Source: Roseospira navarrensis (GTDB lineage: Bacteria; Pseudomonadota; Alphaproteobacteria; Rhodospirillales; Rhodospirillaceae). From it: a stretch of DNA of 64,000 bases. The stretch covers positions 1 to 64,000 of the forward strand of contig NZ_WIVE01000014.1 of NCBI RefSeq assembly GCF_009601025.1, in the 5' to 3' direction. The translations under genes were made by a program, and so were the position numbers. Positions 41,178 to 52,884 of this stretch are shown piece by piece; the first letter of the stretch is position 1; the number at the start of each line of letters is the position of its first letter. The notes under the pieces were generated by a model. It was not told where the DNA came from, did not search any database, and was given only the letters and a program-made list of their open reading frames with translations.

Positions 41178-42296
41178 TCAAAACAACGACAACTGATCGC
41201 CCGGACGCGGGGGTGGGGCGAAGCGGCCGCACTCCAGCGCGTGCCCGCGCTTCGTCAGGCCGTGGCGGCGGGCGGCGACGGCGAAGCGCTGGGCGAGCAA
41301 CTGGGCCTCGGTGCCGGTCCCCCGCATGCGGTCGTGAAAGCGCGACGACGAGGCCGCGCCCGCCCGCATGGCCGCGATCCGGCTCATGACCCGGCGCGCC
41401 CGATCCGGGACGTGGGTCTCCAGCCACTCGCGAAACAGATCCGCCACCTCCAGGGGCAGCCGCACGAGGATGTAGTCCGCCTGGACGGCCCCGGCCTCGG
41501 CCGCCGCCGCCAGGATGCGGTCCAACTCGTGGTCGGTCAGGCCCGGGATCATGGGTGCGGCCATGACGGAGACCGGCACGCCGGCCGCGCTCAGGGTCCG
41601 CACCGCGCGCAGGCGGGCCGCCGGCGGGCTGGCGCGCGGCTCCATCCGGCGGGCGAGATCCCGATCCAGCGTGGTGACGGACAGGGCCACGCCGACCAGA
41701 TTGCGCGCCGCCATGTCCGCCAGCAGGTCCGCATCCCGCTCCACCATGGCCGACTTGGTGGTGATGGTGACCGGGTGGTTGAAGGCGGAGAGCACCGCCA
41801 ACACCTCCCGCATGAGCTGGGACCGCCGTTCCACCGGCTGATAGGGGTCGGTGTTGGTGCCGATGGCGATGGGCGCGGGGCGGTAGCCCGGTTTGCGCAG
41901 GGCGGCGTCCAGTTGGGCCGCCGCGTCCGGCTTCATGAACAGCCGGGTCTCGAAATCCAGGCCCGGCGAGAGCCCCAGATAGGCGTGCGTCGGGCGGGCG
42001 TAGCAGTACACGCAGCCGTGCTCGCAGCCCCGGTACAGGTTGATGGAGCGGTCGAAGGGGATGTCCGGCGAGTCGTTCCGGCTGATGATCGTCCGGCTGG
42101 CGTCCACCTGCACCGTGGTGGCGGGGGAGGGCGGCGGTCCCCAGCCGTCGCGGTCGTCGTCGCCCTCCGCCACCGGCTCCAGCGTGCCCCAGCCGTCGTC
42201 CTCCACCTCGTGGCGCACGGGCTCGAAGCGGCCGTCCCGGTTGGACAGCGCGCCGCGACGGGGCGAACGGGTGGGGGAGTGAGCAGAGCCGGCCAT
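41178..42296 (-). CDS. PA0069-family radical SAM protein (spore photoproduct lyase-like)
   Basis: This 372-residue enzyme has the radical SAM cluster motif CxxxCxxC as GCEHGCVYCYARP (Cys 91, 95, 98). The next blocks (IAIGTNTDPYQPVER, VTITTKSAMVERD) match the PA0069/SplB-like family, which includes DNA photolesion lyases; the true substrate of this subfamily is not established. The N-terminal 60 residues are acidic and disordered. The protein ends in QLSLF, which matches the sliding-clamp-binding motif. It is the last gene on this strand before the lpxK operon. Confidence 0.85.
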   Translation of the reverse strand: MAGSAHSPTRSPRRGALSNRDGRFEPVRHEVEDDGWGTLEPVAEGDDDRDGWGPPPSPATTVQVDASRTIISRNDSPDIPFDRSINLYRGCEHGCVYCYARPTHAYLGLSPGLDFETRLFMKPDAAAQLDAALRKPGYRPAPIAIGTNTDPYQPVERRSQLMREVLAVLSAFNHPVTITTKSAMVERDADLLADMAARNLVGVALSVTTLDRDLARRMEPRASPPAARLRAVRTLSAAGVPVSVMAAPMIPGLTDHELDRILAAAAEAGAVQADYILVRLPLEVADLFREWLETHVPDRARRVMSRIAAMRAGAASSSRFHDRMRGTGTEAQLLAQRFAVAARRHGLTKRGHALECGRFAPPPRPGDQLSLF

Positions 42297-42393
42297 GCCC
42301 CCATCATGGCGCGCGTCCGGAACAGATCAAGAACAATCTGGGCGGGGGCTTTGCAGGCAGACGCGCGGGGGAGCCACGTTCATGGAAGGCATC

Positions 42394-42513
42394 GTCATCC
42401 TGAGGCCGCGAAGCGGCCGAAGGATCTGGGGCCGGGACCAACCGCCAGCGCGGGTGTCGGTGAGCCATCCGGCCTCACGAGATCCTTCGCCCCCTTCGGG
42501 GGCTCAGGATGAC
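42394..42513. repeat. Two-hairpin dispersed repeat, short member
   Basis: GTCATCCTGAGGCCGCGAAG...GAAGGATCTG is followed by a divergent arm ACGAGATCCTTCGCCCC...CTCAGGATGAC. It is in the gap between the radical SAM and tolA genes and lacks the GGCAACGGG ends. Confidence 0.75.
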
Positions 42514-42542
42514 GTCATCCCCCGCGGCGGCCGGCGCCCGCC

Positions 42543-43514
<972 letters not shown>

Positions 43515-43530
43515 GATCGGGTCGCGGGCC

Positions 43531-43977
43531 TTATTGTGCCCCGCCGGACGGCGGCTGGGTGATGAGCGCCACGCGCCGGTAGCCGGCGTCGTAAAGCGCG
43601 CCCATGGCGGCCATGACGCGGCCGTAGGGCACGCCCTCGTCGCCGCGCACATAGACGCGGGCCTCGGGGTTGGCGCCGGTGATGGCGTCCATGCGGGCGG
43701 CCAGCCCGCCCAGGGCGACCTCGGTCTGATTGATGAACAGCCGGCCGTCCCCCTGGACCGTGATGGTCAGGGCCGTGTTGTCCTGATCCAGGCTGGGACT
43801 GCTGGCGCGCGGCAGTTCCACGTCCACGCCCGTGACCAGCAGCGGGGCCGTCACCATGAAGATGACCAGCAGCACCAGCATCACATCCACCATGGGTGTC
43901 ACGTTGATGTCGCTGATCGGGCGGCGACGGTGGCGGCCGGAGGTGCCCCCGCCGCGGGGTTGCAGACTGGCGCCCAT
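43531..43977 (-). CDS. tolR: Tol-Pal proton channel subunit TolR
   Basis: This 148-residue protein is a TolR/ExbD subunit. One membrane segment carries the conserved Asp 31 (VDVMLVLLVIFMVTAPLL) that couples proton flow to TolA. The periplasmic domain has the family's VYVRGDEGVPYGRVMAAM block. ATG 43977 follows AGGAG, and the gene ends 16 bp before tolA. Confidence 0.92.
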   Translation of the reverse strand: MGASLQPRGGGTSGRHRRRPISDINVTPMVDVMLVLLVIFMVTAPLLVTGVDVELPRASSPSLDQDNTALTITVQGDGRLFINQTEVALGGLAARMDAITGANPEARVYVRGDEGVPYGRVMAAMGALYDAGYRRVALITQPPSGGAQ

Positions 43978-44055
43978 GGTCTCGACGTCTCCTGGTGCAT
44001 CCTGGTGCGGGTCGTCAGGCGCGCGCGCCGGGGCGCGCGCGGGCGGTCGGAGGGA

Positions 44056-45021
<966 letters not shown>

Positions 45022-45031
45022 GGTCTGTCCG

Positions 45032-45523
45032 TCACGATCCGTGGGTCTCGGGGGCGGGAGCATCCGCCGGGTGGGCTGCCAGATGGTCGCGCAGGGCGGT
45101 ACGCAGCGAGGGGGGAATGCGGCCGGGTCGGCCCCGCTCGGTGACCAGCGCGAGGCGCAGCAGCAGGCTCACCAGCCGCTCGCCCTGACGCGTGATCTCC
45201 TGGCCGAGGCGCATGCTGGCGCCGCCCACCTCCAGAATGCGGGTCTCGACCATCAGCAGGTCGTCCAGCCGCGCCGGTTTGTGAAAGGTCGCCTCGGCGT
45301 GCTGGACGGCGAAGCCCACGCCGGCCTCGGCCATCAGGTCCCCGTGCGACAGGCCGAAGCGGCGCATCATCTCGGTGCGGGCCCGCTCGGCGAAGTTCAG
45401 GTAATCCGAGTGATAGACGATGCCGCCCGCGTCGGTGTTCTCGTAATACACCCGCACCGGCAGGATATGCAGCGGTCCCCGGAACACCCCCGAGTGGGGC
45501 GCGGGATCCTGGAGTGCATTCAA
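45032..45523 (-). CDS. ybgC: Tol-Pal-associated acyl-CoA thioesterase
   Basis: This 163-residue hotdog-fold protein matches Ybg[19 protein letters not shown] holds the catalytic Asp 31 and His 38. Family members hydrolyse short acyl-CoAs and are encoded with tol genes. The start is TTG 45523, overlapping the ruvB stop (TTGA); a strong AGGAGG nine bases upstream supports this start. Translation is probably coupled to ruvB. Confidence 0.9.
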   Translation of the reverse strand: MNALQDPAPHSGVFRGPLHILPVRVYYENTDAGGIVYHSDYLNFAERARTEMMRRFGLSHGDLMAEAGVGFAVQHAEATFHKPARLDDLLMVETRILEVGGASMRLGQEITRQGERLVSLLLRLALVTERGRPGRIPPSLRTALRDHLAAHPADAPAPETHGS

Positions 45524-46620
45524 GGTCTCGTCCCTCCTGCATCGTTGTCATCGCCCGGCGAAGGCTGGTTCAGCATGTCCAGTTGCGCGCGATCCCGCCC
45601 GGCCGGCGCGGCCAGGCCCATGTGCCGATAGCCGGTTTCGGTGACCATGCGCCCGCGCGGCGTGCGCTGGATCAGGCCCTGCTGGATGAGGAACGGCTCG
45701 ATGACCTCTTCCAGCGTGTCGCGCTCTTCCGCCAGGGCGGCCGCGATGGTCTCCACGCCCACCGGGCCGCCGGAATAGTGCCGCACGATACACGAGAGAT
45801 AGCGCCTGTCCATGGCGTCCAGGCCCAGGGCGTCCACCTCCAGGCGGCGCAGGGCGGCGTCCGTGGCCACCTGGTCCACGGTGGCGCGCCCGGCGACGGC
45901 GGCGAAGTCGCGCACCCGGCGCAGCAGGCGCCCGGCCACACGGGGGGTGCCGCGCGAGCGCCGCGCGATCTCCATCGCGCCGTCGGGGGTCAGCGTCATG
46001 CCCAGTTTGTCGGCGCCCCGGCGCACGATGGCCTCCAGGTCCTCGGGGTCGTAGAAGTTCAGGCGGACGGGAATGCCGAAGCGGTCCCGCAGGGGCGTGG
46101 TCAGCAGGCCCGACCGGGTGGTGGCGCCCACCAGCGTGAAGGGCTTCAGGTCGATGCGAACCGAGCGCGCGGCCGGCCCTTCCCCGATGATGAGGTCGAG
46201 CTGGAAGTCTTCCATCGCCGGATACAACACCTCCTCTATGGCGGGATTGAGGCGGTGGATCTCGTCGATGAAGAGCACGTCGCCGCGCTCCAGGTTGGTC
46301 AGGATGGCGGCCAGATCCCCGGCCTTGGCGATCATCGGGCCGGAGGTGGCGCGGAAGCCCACCCCCAGTTCGCGGGCGACGATCTGGGCCAGGGTGGTCT
46401 TGCCCAGGCCGGGCGGGCCGTGCAGCAGCACGTGGTCCATGGCCTCGGCGCGGGTGCGGGCGGCCTGGACGAAGACGCGCAGATTGTCGCAGGCGAGCCG
46501 CTGGCCGATGAAGTCGTCCAGGGTCTGCGGGCGCAGGCCGACCTCGCCCGTGTCGTCGGGCCGGGCCTGGCCGGAGACGAGGCGGTCGGGGGCGTCGGAA
46601 GGCGTATGATTGGGCGTCAT
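45520..46620 (-). CDS. ruvB: Holliday junction helicase RuvB
   Basis: This 366-residue AAA+ ATPase is the branch-migration motor. Walker A is HGPPGLGKT (Gly 68-Thr 75), Walker [11 protein letters not shown], the sensor block is [18 protein letters not shown], and the C-terminal winged helix has [21 protein letters not shown] and RGRMVTE. It lies downstream of the PAS-GGDEF gene rather than directly after ruvA. Confidence 0.96.
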   Translation of the reverse strand: MTPNHTPSDAPDRLVSGQARPDDTGEVGLRPQTLDDFIGQRLACDNLRVFVQAARTRAEAMDHVLLHGPPGLGKTTLAQIVARELGVGFRATSGPMIAKAGDLAAILTNLERGDVLFIDEIHRLNPAIEEVLYPAMEDFQLDLIIGEGPAARSVRIDLKPFTLVGATTRSGLLTTPLRDRFGIPVRLNFYDPEDLEAIVRRGADKLGMTLTPDGAMEIARRSRGTPRVAGRLLRRVRDFAAVAGRATVDQVATDAALRRLEVDALGLDAMDRRYLSCIVRHYSGGPVGVETIAAALAEERDTLEEVIEPFLIQQGLIQRTPRGRMVTETGYRHMGLAAPAGRDRAQLDMLNQPSPGDDNDAGGTRP

Positions 46621-46695
46621 GGGCGGATGGTAGCGAAAGCCCGCCGGGAGGGATACGCCCGAGGCGGGAAAGCGTCGTGGTCCCCAGGTCCCGGA

Positions 46696-48030
46696 TCAGG
46701 CCGGTGAGCTGGGTGCGATGTCCCCGCCCTGCGCCGGGCCCGGGATGTGGGTGGGGTCGCGGGTGTCGGACTTCATCCGGTACATGGCCGCGTCGGCGCG
46801 CTTCAGCAGGGTGTCCATGTCCCCGGCGTCGTCGGGATAGAACGCGATGCCCAGCGACACGCCCACCTGGACGGTGTGGCCCTTCAGGGTCATGGGGGCC
46901 GTGACGGCCTCGGTCAGGGCGTGGCAGACCCGGGGGTAGTGGTCCCGGGGCGTCTGTCCTTCCATGAGGATCACGAACTCGTCGCCACCCATGCGCACGG
47001 CGGTGTCCGAGGCGCGCAACTGGTCGCTGATGCGCTGCGCGACCTGTTGCAACAGCAGATCGCCGATCTCGTGGCCCAGGGTGTCGTTGACCTCCTTGAA
47101 GCGGTCCAGGTCGATGTAGACCAGCGCCAGCCGGCCGCCTTCCCGGTCGGCCCGGGCGATGGCCTGGCGCATCCGGTCCATGAGAACCAGCCGATTGGGC
47201 AGGTTGGTGAGAGCATCGTGAAAGGCCAGGTATCGGATCTTCTCGTCCTGAAGGTGACTGTCCGTGATGTCGCGGCAGACGGCCACGTAGCGGATATCGT
47301 GGTCCGACGGATCGGCGGCGCGATTGATGCTCATGGACTGCAGGTAGGGCTCGCCGGTCTTGCGCCGGTTCCAGACCTCGCCCTGCCAGACGCCCTGCCG
47401 TTCCAGGGTGGTCCACATGTCCTGGTAGAAGTCGCCATTGTGCCGGTTGGAGCGCAGCATGCTCGGCGTCTGGCCGACCAGCTCGGCCTGGGTGTATCCC
47501 GTCATGCGGGTGAAGGCCGGGTTGACGGTCAGGATGCAGGCATTGCGGTCGGTCACCAGGATGCCTTCGGAGGAGTACTCATAGACGGCGGCGGCCAGTT
47601 GAAGTTCGCTTTCCGCGCCGAGAAAGCGCCGGTAGAAGCGGTGCATGGCCTCGATCGCCGTGCAGACCAGCAGGGCGTCCACCAGAAAGACCGCGTTGGA
47701 CATCCACATGTCCTTCTGGAAGCCCACGGGCCAGGCCATGTAGGGCGGCCAGAACAGGTACGTGGCCAGCCCGATGCCGAGCAGCGCGGCCACCATCCCG
47801 ACCCGGAACCCCCCGACCACGGCCGCGATGGCCACGGACGGAAAGAAGGTGATGTACTGAATGCCGCCCTCCAGCGGCGCGATCAGCAGACGCACCAGCA
47901 GGGCGATGGCCATCAGAACGACGACGAACAGATAGTGCCAGCGCACGCCATGCCTGGCCCCGGCCTGCGCCTGCACGTGGCGCAGGGCGATCTCCATCGT
48001 GTCGCGCAGGGTGAGGGAGAGCTTCGGCAT
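46696..48030 (-). CDS. DUF4118-PAS-GGDEF diguanylate cyclase
   Basis: This 444-residue protein has four N-terminal membrane segments of the DUF4118 type seen in KdpD-like sensors (about 30-140), a PAS domain (about 160-275, with the VNPAFTRMTGYTQAELVG block) and a GGDEF domain (about 285-430). The active-site motif is intact GGDEF, with an RASD inhibitory site exactly five residues before it. c-di-GMP synthesis and feedback control are expected. It is inserted between ruvA and ruvB; the gap to ruvA is 186 bp and to ruvB 75 bp. No EAL domain is present. Confidence 0.88.
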   Translation of the reverse strand: MPKLSLTLRDTMEIALRHVQAQAGARHGVRWHYLFVVVLMAIALLVRLLIAPLEGGIQYITFFPSVAIAAVVGGFRVGMVAALLGIGLATYLFWPPYMAWPVGFQKDMWMSNAVFLVDALLVCTAIEAMHRFYRRFLGAESELQLAAAVYEYSSEGILVTDRNACILTVNPAFTRMTGYTQAELVGQTPSMLRSNRHNGDFYQDMWTTLERQGVWQGEVWNRRKTGEPYLQSMSINRAADPSDHDIRYVAVCRDITDSHLQDEKIRYLAFHDALTNLPNRLVLMDRMRQAIARADREGGRLALVYIDLDRFKEVNDTLGHEIGDLLLQQVAQRISDQLRASDTAVRMGGDEFVILMEGQTPRDHYPRVCHALTEAVTAPMTLKGHTVQVGVSLGIAFYPDDAGDMDTLLKRADAAMYRMKSDTRDPTHIPGPAQGGDIAPSSPA

Positions 48031-48216
48031 GGTCCTCGTCTGGCCGTCGGGTGGCGCCAGGGGGCTCGCATCCGGGCGTCTTGCCCGACTCAATCCGCGC
48101 GGCCCCCTCCGTCGCCGACCGGACGGAGCGATCCCGACGTGTAGACCCACCGCCTGGGTATGCTGGACAGAATGATGCCGCCCCGATTTCGTTTCTGCAA
48201 CGGCCGGATGCGCGGA

Positions 48217-48858
48217 TCAGGTGCGCCCCAACTCGCGCAGCGCGGTCCCGATGACGCCCTCCACCGTGGCGGCGTCGCCCTGCGCCGTTGCGGCGGCGGT
48301 GGCGGCGGCCCAGGCCTCGGCGCGGCCGTAGCCCAGGTTGACCAGGGCCGAGGTGGCATCGTCGATCACCGATCCGGCCGGTGCGCCGCCTGCGGCCCCC
48401 GCCGTCGTCTCGGGCAGGGCGACCCCGGCCGGGCGGCCCACCGGCAGCGCGCCCAGACCGGCCGCCTTGTCCTTCAGTTCGGCGACGATGCGCCCGGCCA
48501 GCTTGGGCCCCACACCGGCGGCGCGGGTCAGCATGGCCTTGTCCTGCGCGGCGAGGATCTGGCCCATCTGCTCGGCCGGGACCACGGTCAGGATGGCCAG
48601 CGCGACCTTGGTTCCCACGCCCTGCACCGTGCCCAGCAGGCGGAAGCAGTCCCGCTCCAGCGCATCCGCGAAGCCGTACAGGTGGATATGGTCCTCGCGC
48701 ACGTGGGTCTCGACCACCAGCGCCGCCTCGCCGCCGGGGGCCGGCAGCCGCGCCAGGGTGCGGCCCGAGCAGAACACCAGATAGCCGACGCCGTTCACGT
48801 CCAGCACCAGGCCGTCCTCGCCGGCCTCCAGCACGGTGCCGCGCAGGGCCGCGATCAT
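48217..48858 (-). CDS. ruvA: Holliday junction protein RuvA
   Basis: This 213-residue protein binds four-way junctions and loads RuvB. It opens with [13 protein letters not shown], and the [23 protein letters not shown] block and the helix-hairpin-helix [14 protein letters not shown] follow. The C-terminal domain III is typical. The start overlaps the ruvC stop by 4 bp (ATGA), so the two are co-translated. Confidence 0.95.
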   Translation of the reverse strand: MIAALRGTVLEAGEDGLVLDVNGVGYLVFCSGRTLARLPAPGGEAALVVETHVREDHIHLYGFADALERDCFRLLGTVQGVGTKVALAILTVVPAEQMGQILAAQDKAMLTRAAGVGPKLAGRIVAELKDKAAGLGALPVGRPAGVALPETTAGAAGGAPAGSVIDDATSALVNLGYGRAEAWAAATAAATAQGDAATVEGVIGTALRELGRT

Positions 48859-49355
48859 GGCCGCGCCCCGGCCATCAGGGCGCGCTGGCTGGCGCGCAGG
48901 TGGGCGTGACAGATGGCGACGGCCAGGGCGTCCGACGCATCGGTCCGCGTCGGGTCCGCCCCCGGCAGCAGGGTGCGGACCATGAGCGCGATCTGCGCCT
49001 TCTCGGCGTGGCCGCGCCCGACCACGGCCTTCTTGACCGCGTTCGGCGTGTATTCCGCCACCACCAGGCCGCACCGCGCCGGAGCCAGCATGACCACGCC
49101 GCGCGCCTGTCCCAGCTTGAGCGTGCTGAGCGGGTTGCGGTTGACGAAGGTTTCCTCCACCGCCGCTTCGGCCGGATTGAAGCGCTCGATCACCGCCATC
49201 ACCCCGTCATGAAGCTGGGCCAGCCGGTCGGCCAGCGCGGCGCGGTCGTCGCTGGTCACGACGCCGTCCGCGACGTGGGACAGGCGGTTGCCGGCCGCCT
49301 CCACGATGCCCCAGCCGGTGACCCGCAGGCCCGGATCCAGCCCCAGGATGCGCAT
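48855..49355 (-). CDS. ruvC: Crossover junction endonuclease RuvC
   Basis: This 166-residue nuclease resolves Holliday junctions. Acidic catalytic residues are visible: Asp 7 ([14 protein letters not shown]), the Glu in AAVEETFV, and the Asp of the C-terminal [12 protein letters not shown]. The length is normal. It starts 159 bp before yebC ends on the same strand; the gap holds a dispersed repeat. Confidence 0.95.
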   Translation of the reverse strand: MRILGLDPGLRVTGWGIVEAAGNRLSHVADGVVTSDDRAALADRLAQLHDGVMAVIERFNPAEAAVEETFVNRNPLSTLKLGQARGVVMLAPARCGLVVAEYTPNAVKKAVVGRGHAEKAQIALMVRTLLPGADPTRTDASDALAVAICHAHLRASQRALMAGARP

Positions 49356-49391
49356 GGGTGTGTCCTTCCTGGCGCCCCGCGCGCCCCGCCC

Positions 49392-49502
49392 GTCATCCTG
49401 AGCCGCCGGAGGCGGCGAAGGATCTCGTCAGGCAGGGTGCGTCGGGTCCGGGGTTTCGTCAGGGCACGAGATCCTTCGACCGCCTTGCGGCCTCAGGATG
49501 AC
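49392..49502. repeat. Two-hairpin dispersed repeat, short member
   Basis: GTCATCCTGAGCCGCCGGAGGC...GAAGGATCTCG is followed by CGAGATCCTTCGACCGCC...CTCAGGATGAC. It matches the inner hairpins of the MITE-like family but lacks the end motifs, and sits between ruvC and yebC. Confidence 0.78.
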
Positions 49503-49514
49503 GCCCTGGTGTTC

Positions 49515-50264
49515 CTACGCGCTCAGCTTGTCCATGATCTCGTCGGAGATCTCGTAGTTCGCGGCCACCCGCTGGACATCGTCGTTGTCGTCCAGCACGT
49601 CCAGGAACTTCAGCAGGGTCTTCGCCGTATCCTCGTCCACCGGCACGGTGCTGTTGGGCCGCCAGTCCAGGCGCGCCGCCTCCGGCTCGCCCTTGGCGGC
49701 CGTCAGGGCCTCGCGCACGGTGTTCAGATCATCCGGCTGACAATAGATGTCGTGGCCGCTGTCGTCGCTGACCACGTCGTCGGCGCCCGCCTCGATGGCG
49801 GCTTCCAGCATCTCGTCGGCGCCGCCGGCCTCGGCCGCGTACCGCACCAGCCCGACCCGCTCGAAGTTGAACGCGACCGAGTTGGTCTCGCCCATGGTGC
49901 CGCCGTTCTTGTTGAAGGCGGCGCGGACCTCGGCGGCGGTGCGGTTGCGGTTGTCGGACAGGCATTCGACGATCACCGCCACCTGGCCGGGGCCGTAGCC
50001 CTCGTAGCGCAGTTCCTCCAGATCGGCCCCGTCGGTCGAACTGGTGGCGCGGGCCATCGCGCGTTCGATGTTGTCCTTGGGCATCGAGGCCTGCTTGGCG
50101 GCCGCGATGGCGGCCCGCAGGCGCGGGTTCGAATCCGGGTCGGGCGAACCGACCTTGCACGAGACGGTGATTTCGCGGGCGAGCTTGGTGAACAGCTTGG
50201 CGCGCTTCGCGTCCTGCCCGCCCTTGCGATACATGATGTTCTTGAACTGGGAATGGCCGGCCAT
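49515..50264 (-). CDS. YebC/PmpR-family transcription or translation regulator
   Basis: This 249-residue protein matches the YebC family: [25 protein letters not shown], then the [10 protein letters not shown] block, [20 protein letters not shown] and the negatively charged C-terminal domain. YebC proteins act as DNA-binding regulators in some species and relieve ribosome stalling in others. It lies upstream of ruvC, the classic yebC-ruvCAB arrangement. Confidence 0.94.
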   Translation of the reverse strand: MAGHSQFKNIMYRKGGQDAKRAKLFTKLAREITVSCKVGSPDPDSNPRLRAAIAAAKQASMPKDNIERAMARATSSTDGADLEELRYEGYGPGQVAVIVECLSDNRNRTAAEVRAAFNKNGGTMGETNSVAFNFERVGLVRYAAEAGGADEMLEAAIEAGADDVVSDDSGHDIYCQPDDLNTVREALTAAKGEPEAARLDWRPNSTVPVDEDTAKTLLKFLDVLDDNDDVQRVAANYEISDEIMDKLSA

Positions 50265-50400
50265 GGTCGTGTGGCACCCGTGTCTGTCGAAGATGGAAGT
50301 CGGTGCCCCCGATTACACCAGATGCCGGGCGGATTCCAGCGGGTTGCCCGCTGACAGCGTGCGCGGACCGGCTGCTTGGCGCGATTTTAAACAGTTCAAA

Positions 50401-50427
50401 TAAAATCCTGGAATTCGCAGCCTGTAT
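50401..50427 (+). promoter_or_regulatory. Candidate sigma-28 promoter of the chemoreceptor gene
   Basis: TAAAATCC (50401-50408), an 11-bp spacer and GCCTGTAT (50420-50427) resemble the flagellar sigma-28 pattern TAAA-N15-GCCGATAA. The TAAA and GCC parts match and the spacing is right; the rest is poor. It lies 165 bp before the receptor start. Confidence 0.35.
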
Positions 50428-50591
50428 CGCGTCCGAACTCAATTTGCTACTCTGGTAGGGTGTGGGCGTTCATATACGGAACGTATGGAACGTCTGCCCA
50501 AAATTTGGGAGGCGGCCCGTCGACGCTGCTCATCCCTTCATCACCAGCCTGAGTCGCCGTGCGGTCTTCAAGACGGGGGAGGGGGTCGTTC

Positions 50592-52763
50592 ATGTCTCGT
50601 GTTCTGTCGCGCTATCGGATTGCCATCGTCCTGCCGCTGCTGATCGGGCTGATCGCGCTGGTTTCGGTCGCGGTCACCGGCACGCTCGCCTACCTGCGCG
50701 CGGCCGGGGACATGACGGTCCAGGCCGAGGAAAAGATGATGGCCCTGCGCGAGGGACGGACCAATGCGCTCGGCACCTTCCTGGACAACATTGAAAGCGA
50801 CATCCGGATCACATCCAACAACGAGACGGTGGCCCGCGCGCTGAAGGACTTCGGCCTGGGGTTCGACGCCGCCCGCCGCAACGCCCCCGGCAACGACGTG
50901 GTGGCCGCCCTCCAGGGGGCCTACATCGACGGCAATCCCCATCCCGAAGGCGAGAAGGACAAGCTGGACGCGGCGCCCGACGGCACATGGTACGACGAAC
51001 AGCACGCCCTCTATCACGCCTGGTTCCGGGCCCTGCAGCGGGAGCGCGGGTACTACGATGTCTTCCTGATCTCGCCCGACGGCGACGTCATCTACACGGT
51101 GTTCAAGGAGGCCGATTTCGCCACCAACCTGACCGACGGCCAATGGGCCGGGTCGGGGCTGGCCGAGGCCTATCGGCACATCACGGAGGACCCCCGGCCG
51201 GACGCGGTGACCTTCGTGGACTTCGCGGCCTATGCGCCGTCCGGGAACGCGCCGGCCAGCTTCATCGCGGGCGCCGTGTTCGACGAGGACGGGGACTTCG
51301 CGGGCGTGCTGGCCTTCCAGATGCCGATCGGGCGCATCAACGACATCATGCAGATCGAGGCCGGCATGGGCGAGTCCGGCGAGGCCTACCTTGTGGGCAC
51401 GGACCTGCTGATGCGCAGCGACTCGCGGTTCTCGGATCAGTCCACCATCCTGGCCCGCACGGTCGAGACCGAGACCGCCCGCGCCGCCCTGGCCGGCGAA
51501 AGCGGGGTGCGGCAGGTGGCGGACTATCGCGGCGTGCCCGTCGTTTCGGCCTTCGGCCCGATTGATGTCCAGGGCGTCCGCTGGGCCGTTCTGGCGGAAG
51601 TGGACGTGGCCGAGGTGATGGCCCCCGTCGTGGCCATGGAGTGGTTCCTGATCCTGGCCGGGATCGGCATCCTGGTCGTGGTGGGTCTGCTGGGGATCCT
51701 GTTCGCGCGGGCCATCACCCGACCCCTGGCCGCCATGACGGGCGCGATGGGGCGACTGGCCGAGGGCGACCTGTCGGTGACCATTCCCGCCACGGAGCGC
51801 CGCGACGAGCTGGGCGACATGTCCCACGCCATGGCGGTCTTCAAGACCCGCTTCCAGGAGGCGGAGGACCTGAAGGCCGCCCAGGAGCGCGAGCGGCAGG
51901 AGGCCGAGGCCGCCCGCCGCAAGAGCCTGCTGGCGATGGCCGACCGCTTCGAGCGGGACGTCTCGGGCGTGGTCGAGGCCGTCTCCAGCGCCGCCACCGA
52001 GTTGGAGACCTCGGCCAACGGCCTGACCGGCGTTGCCGACCGGGCCAGCAGCAACGCCACCACCGTCGCCGGCGCGGCCGAGCAGACAGCCGCCAACGTT
52101 GAGACGGTGGCGACCGCGACCGAGGAACTGGCGGCCTCCATCCAGGAGATCGCCCGTCAGGTCGAACAGGCGCGCACCACCGCCGAGACGGCCGTGCAGG
52201 AGGCCGACCGCACCACCGAGGAGGTCCGCGCGCTGGATCAGGCGGCGGACAACATCGGCGAGGTCCTCTCGCTCATCAACGACATCGCCAGCCAGACCAA
52301 CCTTCTCGCCCTGAATGCGACCATCGAGGCGGCGCGGGCCGGCGAGGCCGGCAAGGGCTTCGCCGTCGTGGCCAACGAGGTCAAGGCGCTGGCCGGTCAG
52401 ACCGCCCGGGCGACCGACGACATCGACCGCCACATCAAGGAGGTGCAGGCCAACACCCAGCACGCCGTCAAGGCCATCGAGCACTTCGCGGCCACGGTGG
52501 GCCGCATCGGCGAGATCTCGGCCGCCGTGGCCGCCGCGGTCGAACAGCAGAACGCCGCCATCGGCGAGGTCAGCCGCAACACCGCCGAGGCGGCCGGCGG
52601 CACCCAGGAGGTCAGCCGCTCCATCGGCGACGTCACGGCCGCATCCGAGGAGGCGGGCGGGGCCGCGCGCGAGGTGCTCGGCGCTGCCGGGGAACTCAGC
52701 CGGCGCGCGGCCGATCTGTCCTCGGCCGTCAATCGGTTCCTTCAGGGCGTGCGGCAGGACTGA
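50592..52763 (+). CDS. Methyl-accepting chemotaxis protein
   Basis: This 723-residue receptor has an N-terminal membrane segment, a large periplasmic Cache-type sensor domain (about 35-345), a second membrane segment ([20 protein letters not shown]), a HAMP domain ([21 protein letters not shown]) and a cytoplasmic signalling domain with the hairpin tip [36 protein letters not shown] split over residues near 560-595. The ligand is unknown; Cache domains commonly sense small organic acids or amino acids. The C-terminus FLQGVRQD has no CheR-binding pentapeptide. ATG 50592 follows GGAGGGGG. Confidence 0.92.
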   Translation: MSRVLSRYRIAIVLPLLIGLIALVSVAVTGTLAYLRAAGDMTVQAEEKMMALREGRTNALGTFLDNIESDIRITSNNETVARALKDFGLGFDAARRNAPGNDVVAALQGAYIDGNPHPEGEKDKLDAAPDGTWYDEQHALYHAWFRALQRERGYYDVFLISPDGDVIYTVFKEADFATNLTDGQWAGSGLAEAYRHITEDPRPDAVTFVDFAAYAPSGNAPASFIAGAVFDEDGDFAGVLAFQMPIGRINDIMQIEAGMGESGEAYLVGTDLLMRSDSRFSDQSTILARTVETETARAALAGESGVRQVADYRGVPVVSAFGPIDVQGVRWAVLAEVDVAEVMAPVVAMEWFLILAGIGILVVVGLLGILFARAITRPLAAMTGAMGRLAEGDLSVTIPATERRDELGDMSHAMAVFKTRFQEAEDLKAAQERERQEAEAARRKSLLAMADRFERDVSGVVEAVSSAATELETSANGLTGVADRASSNATTVAGAAEQTAANVETVATATEELAASIQEIARQVEQARTTAETAVQEADRTTEEVRALDQAADNIGEVLSLINDIASQTNLLALNATIEAARAGEAGKGFAVVANEVKALAGQTARATDDIDRHIKEVQANTQHAVKAIEHFAATVGRIGEISAAVAAAVEQQNAAIGEVSRNTAEAAGGTQEVSRSIGDVTAASEEAGGAAREVLGAAGELSRRAADLSSAVNRFLQGVRQD

Positions 52764-52884
52764 CCGGGGCGCGTCCGGGGCCGGCCCATCCCGGTGCGCC
52801 GCCATGCGGTTGCCGCATTGCTGCGCGATTGGCGGAGGGTGTCCCCGGCAATGCCAAGCCCTGCAACGGGAGGACGGGTCCCCC

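Noticed and set aside
50121-50145. GGTTCGAATCC, a tRNA T-loop-like sequence
   Set aside because: It lies inside yebC on the opposite strand, in a well-conserved part of that protein, and no acceptor stem, anticodon stem or CCA-ready end is around it.
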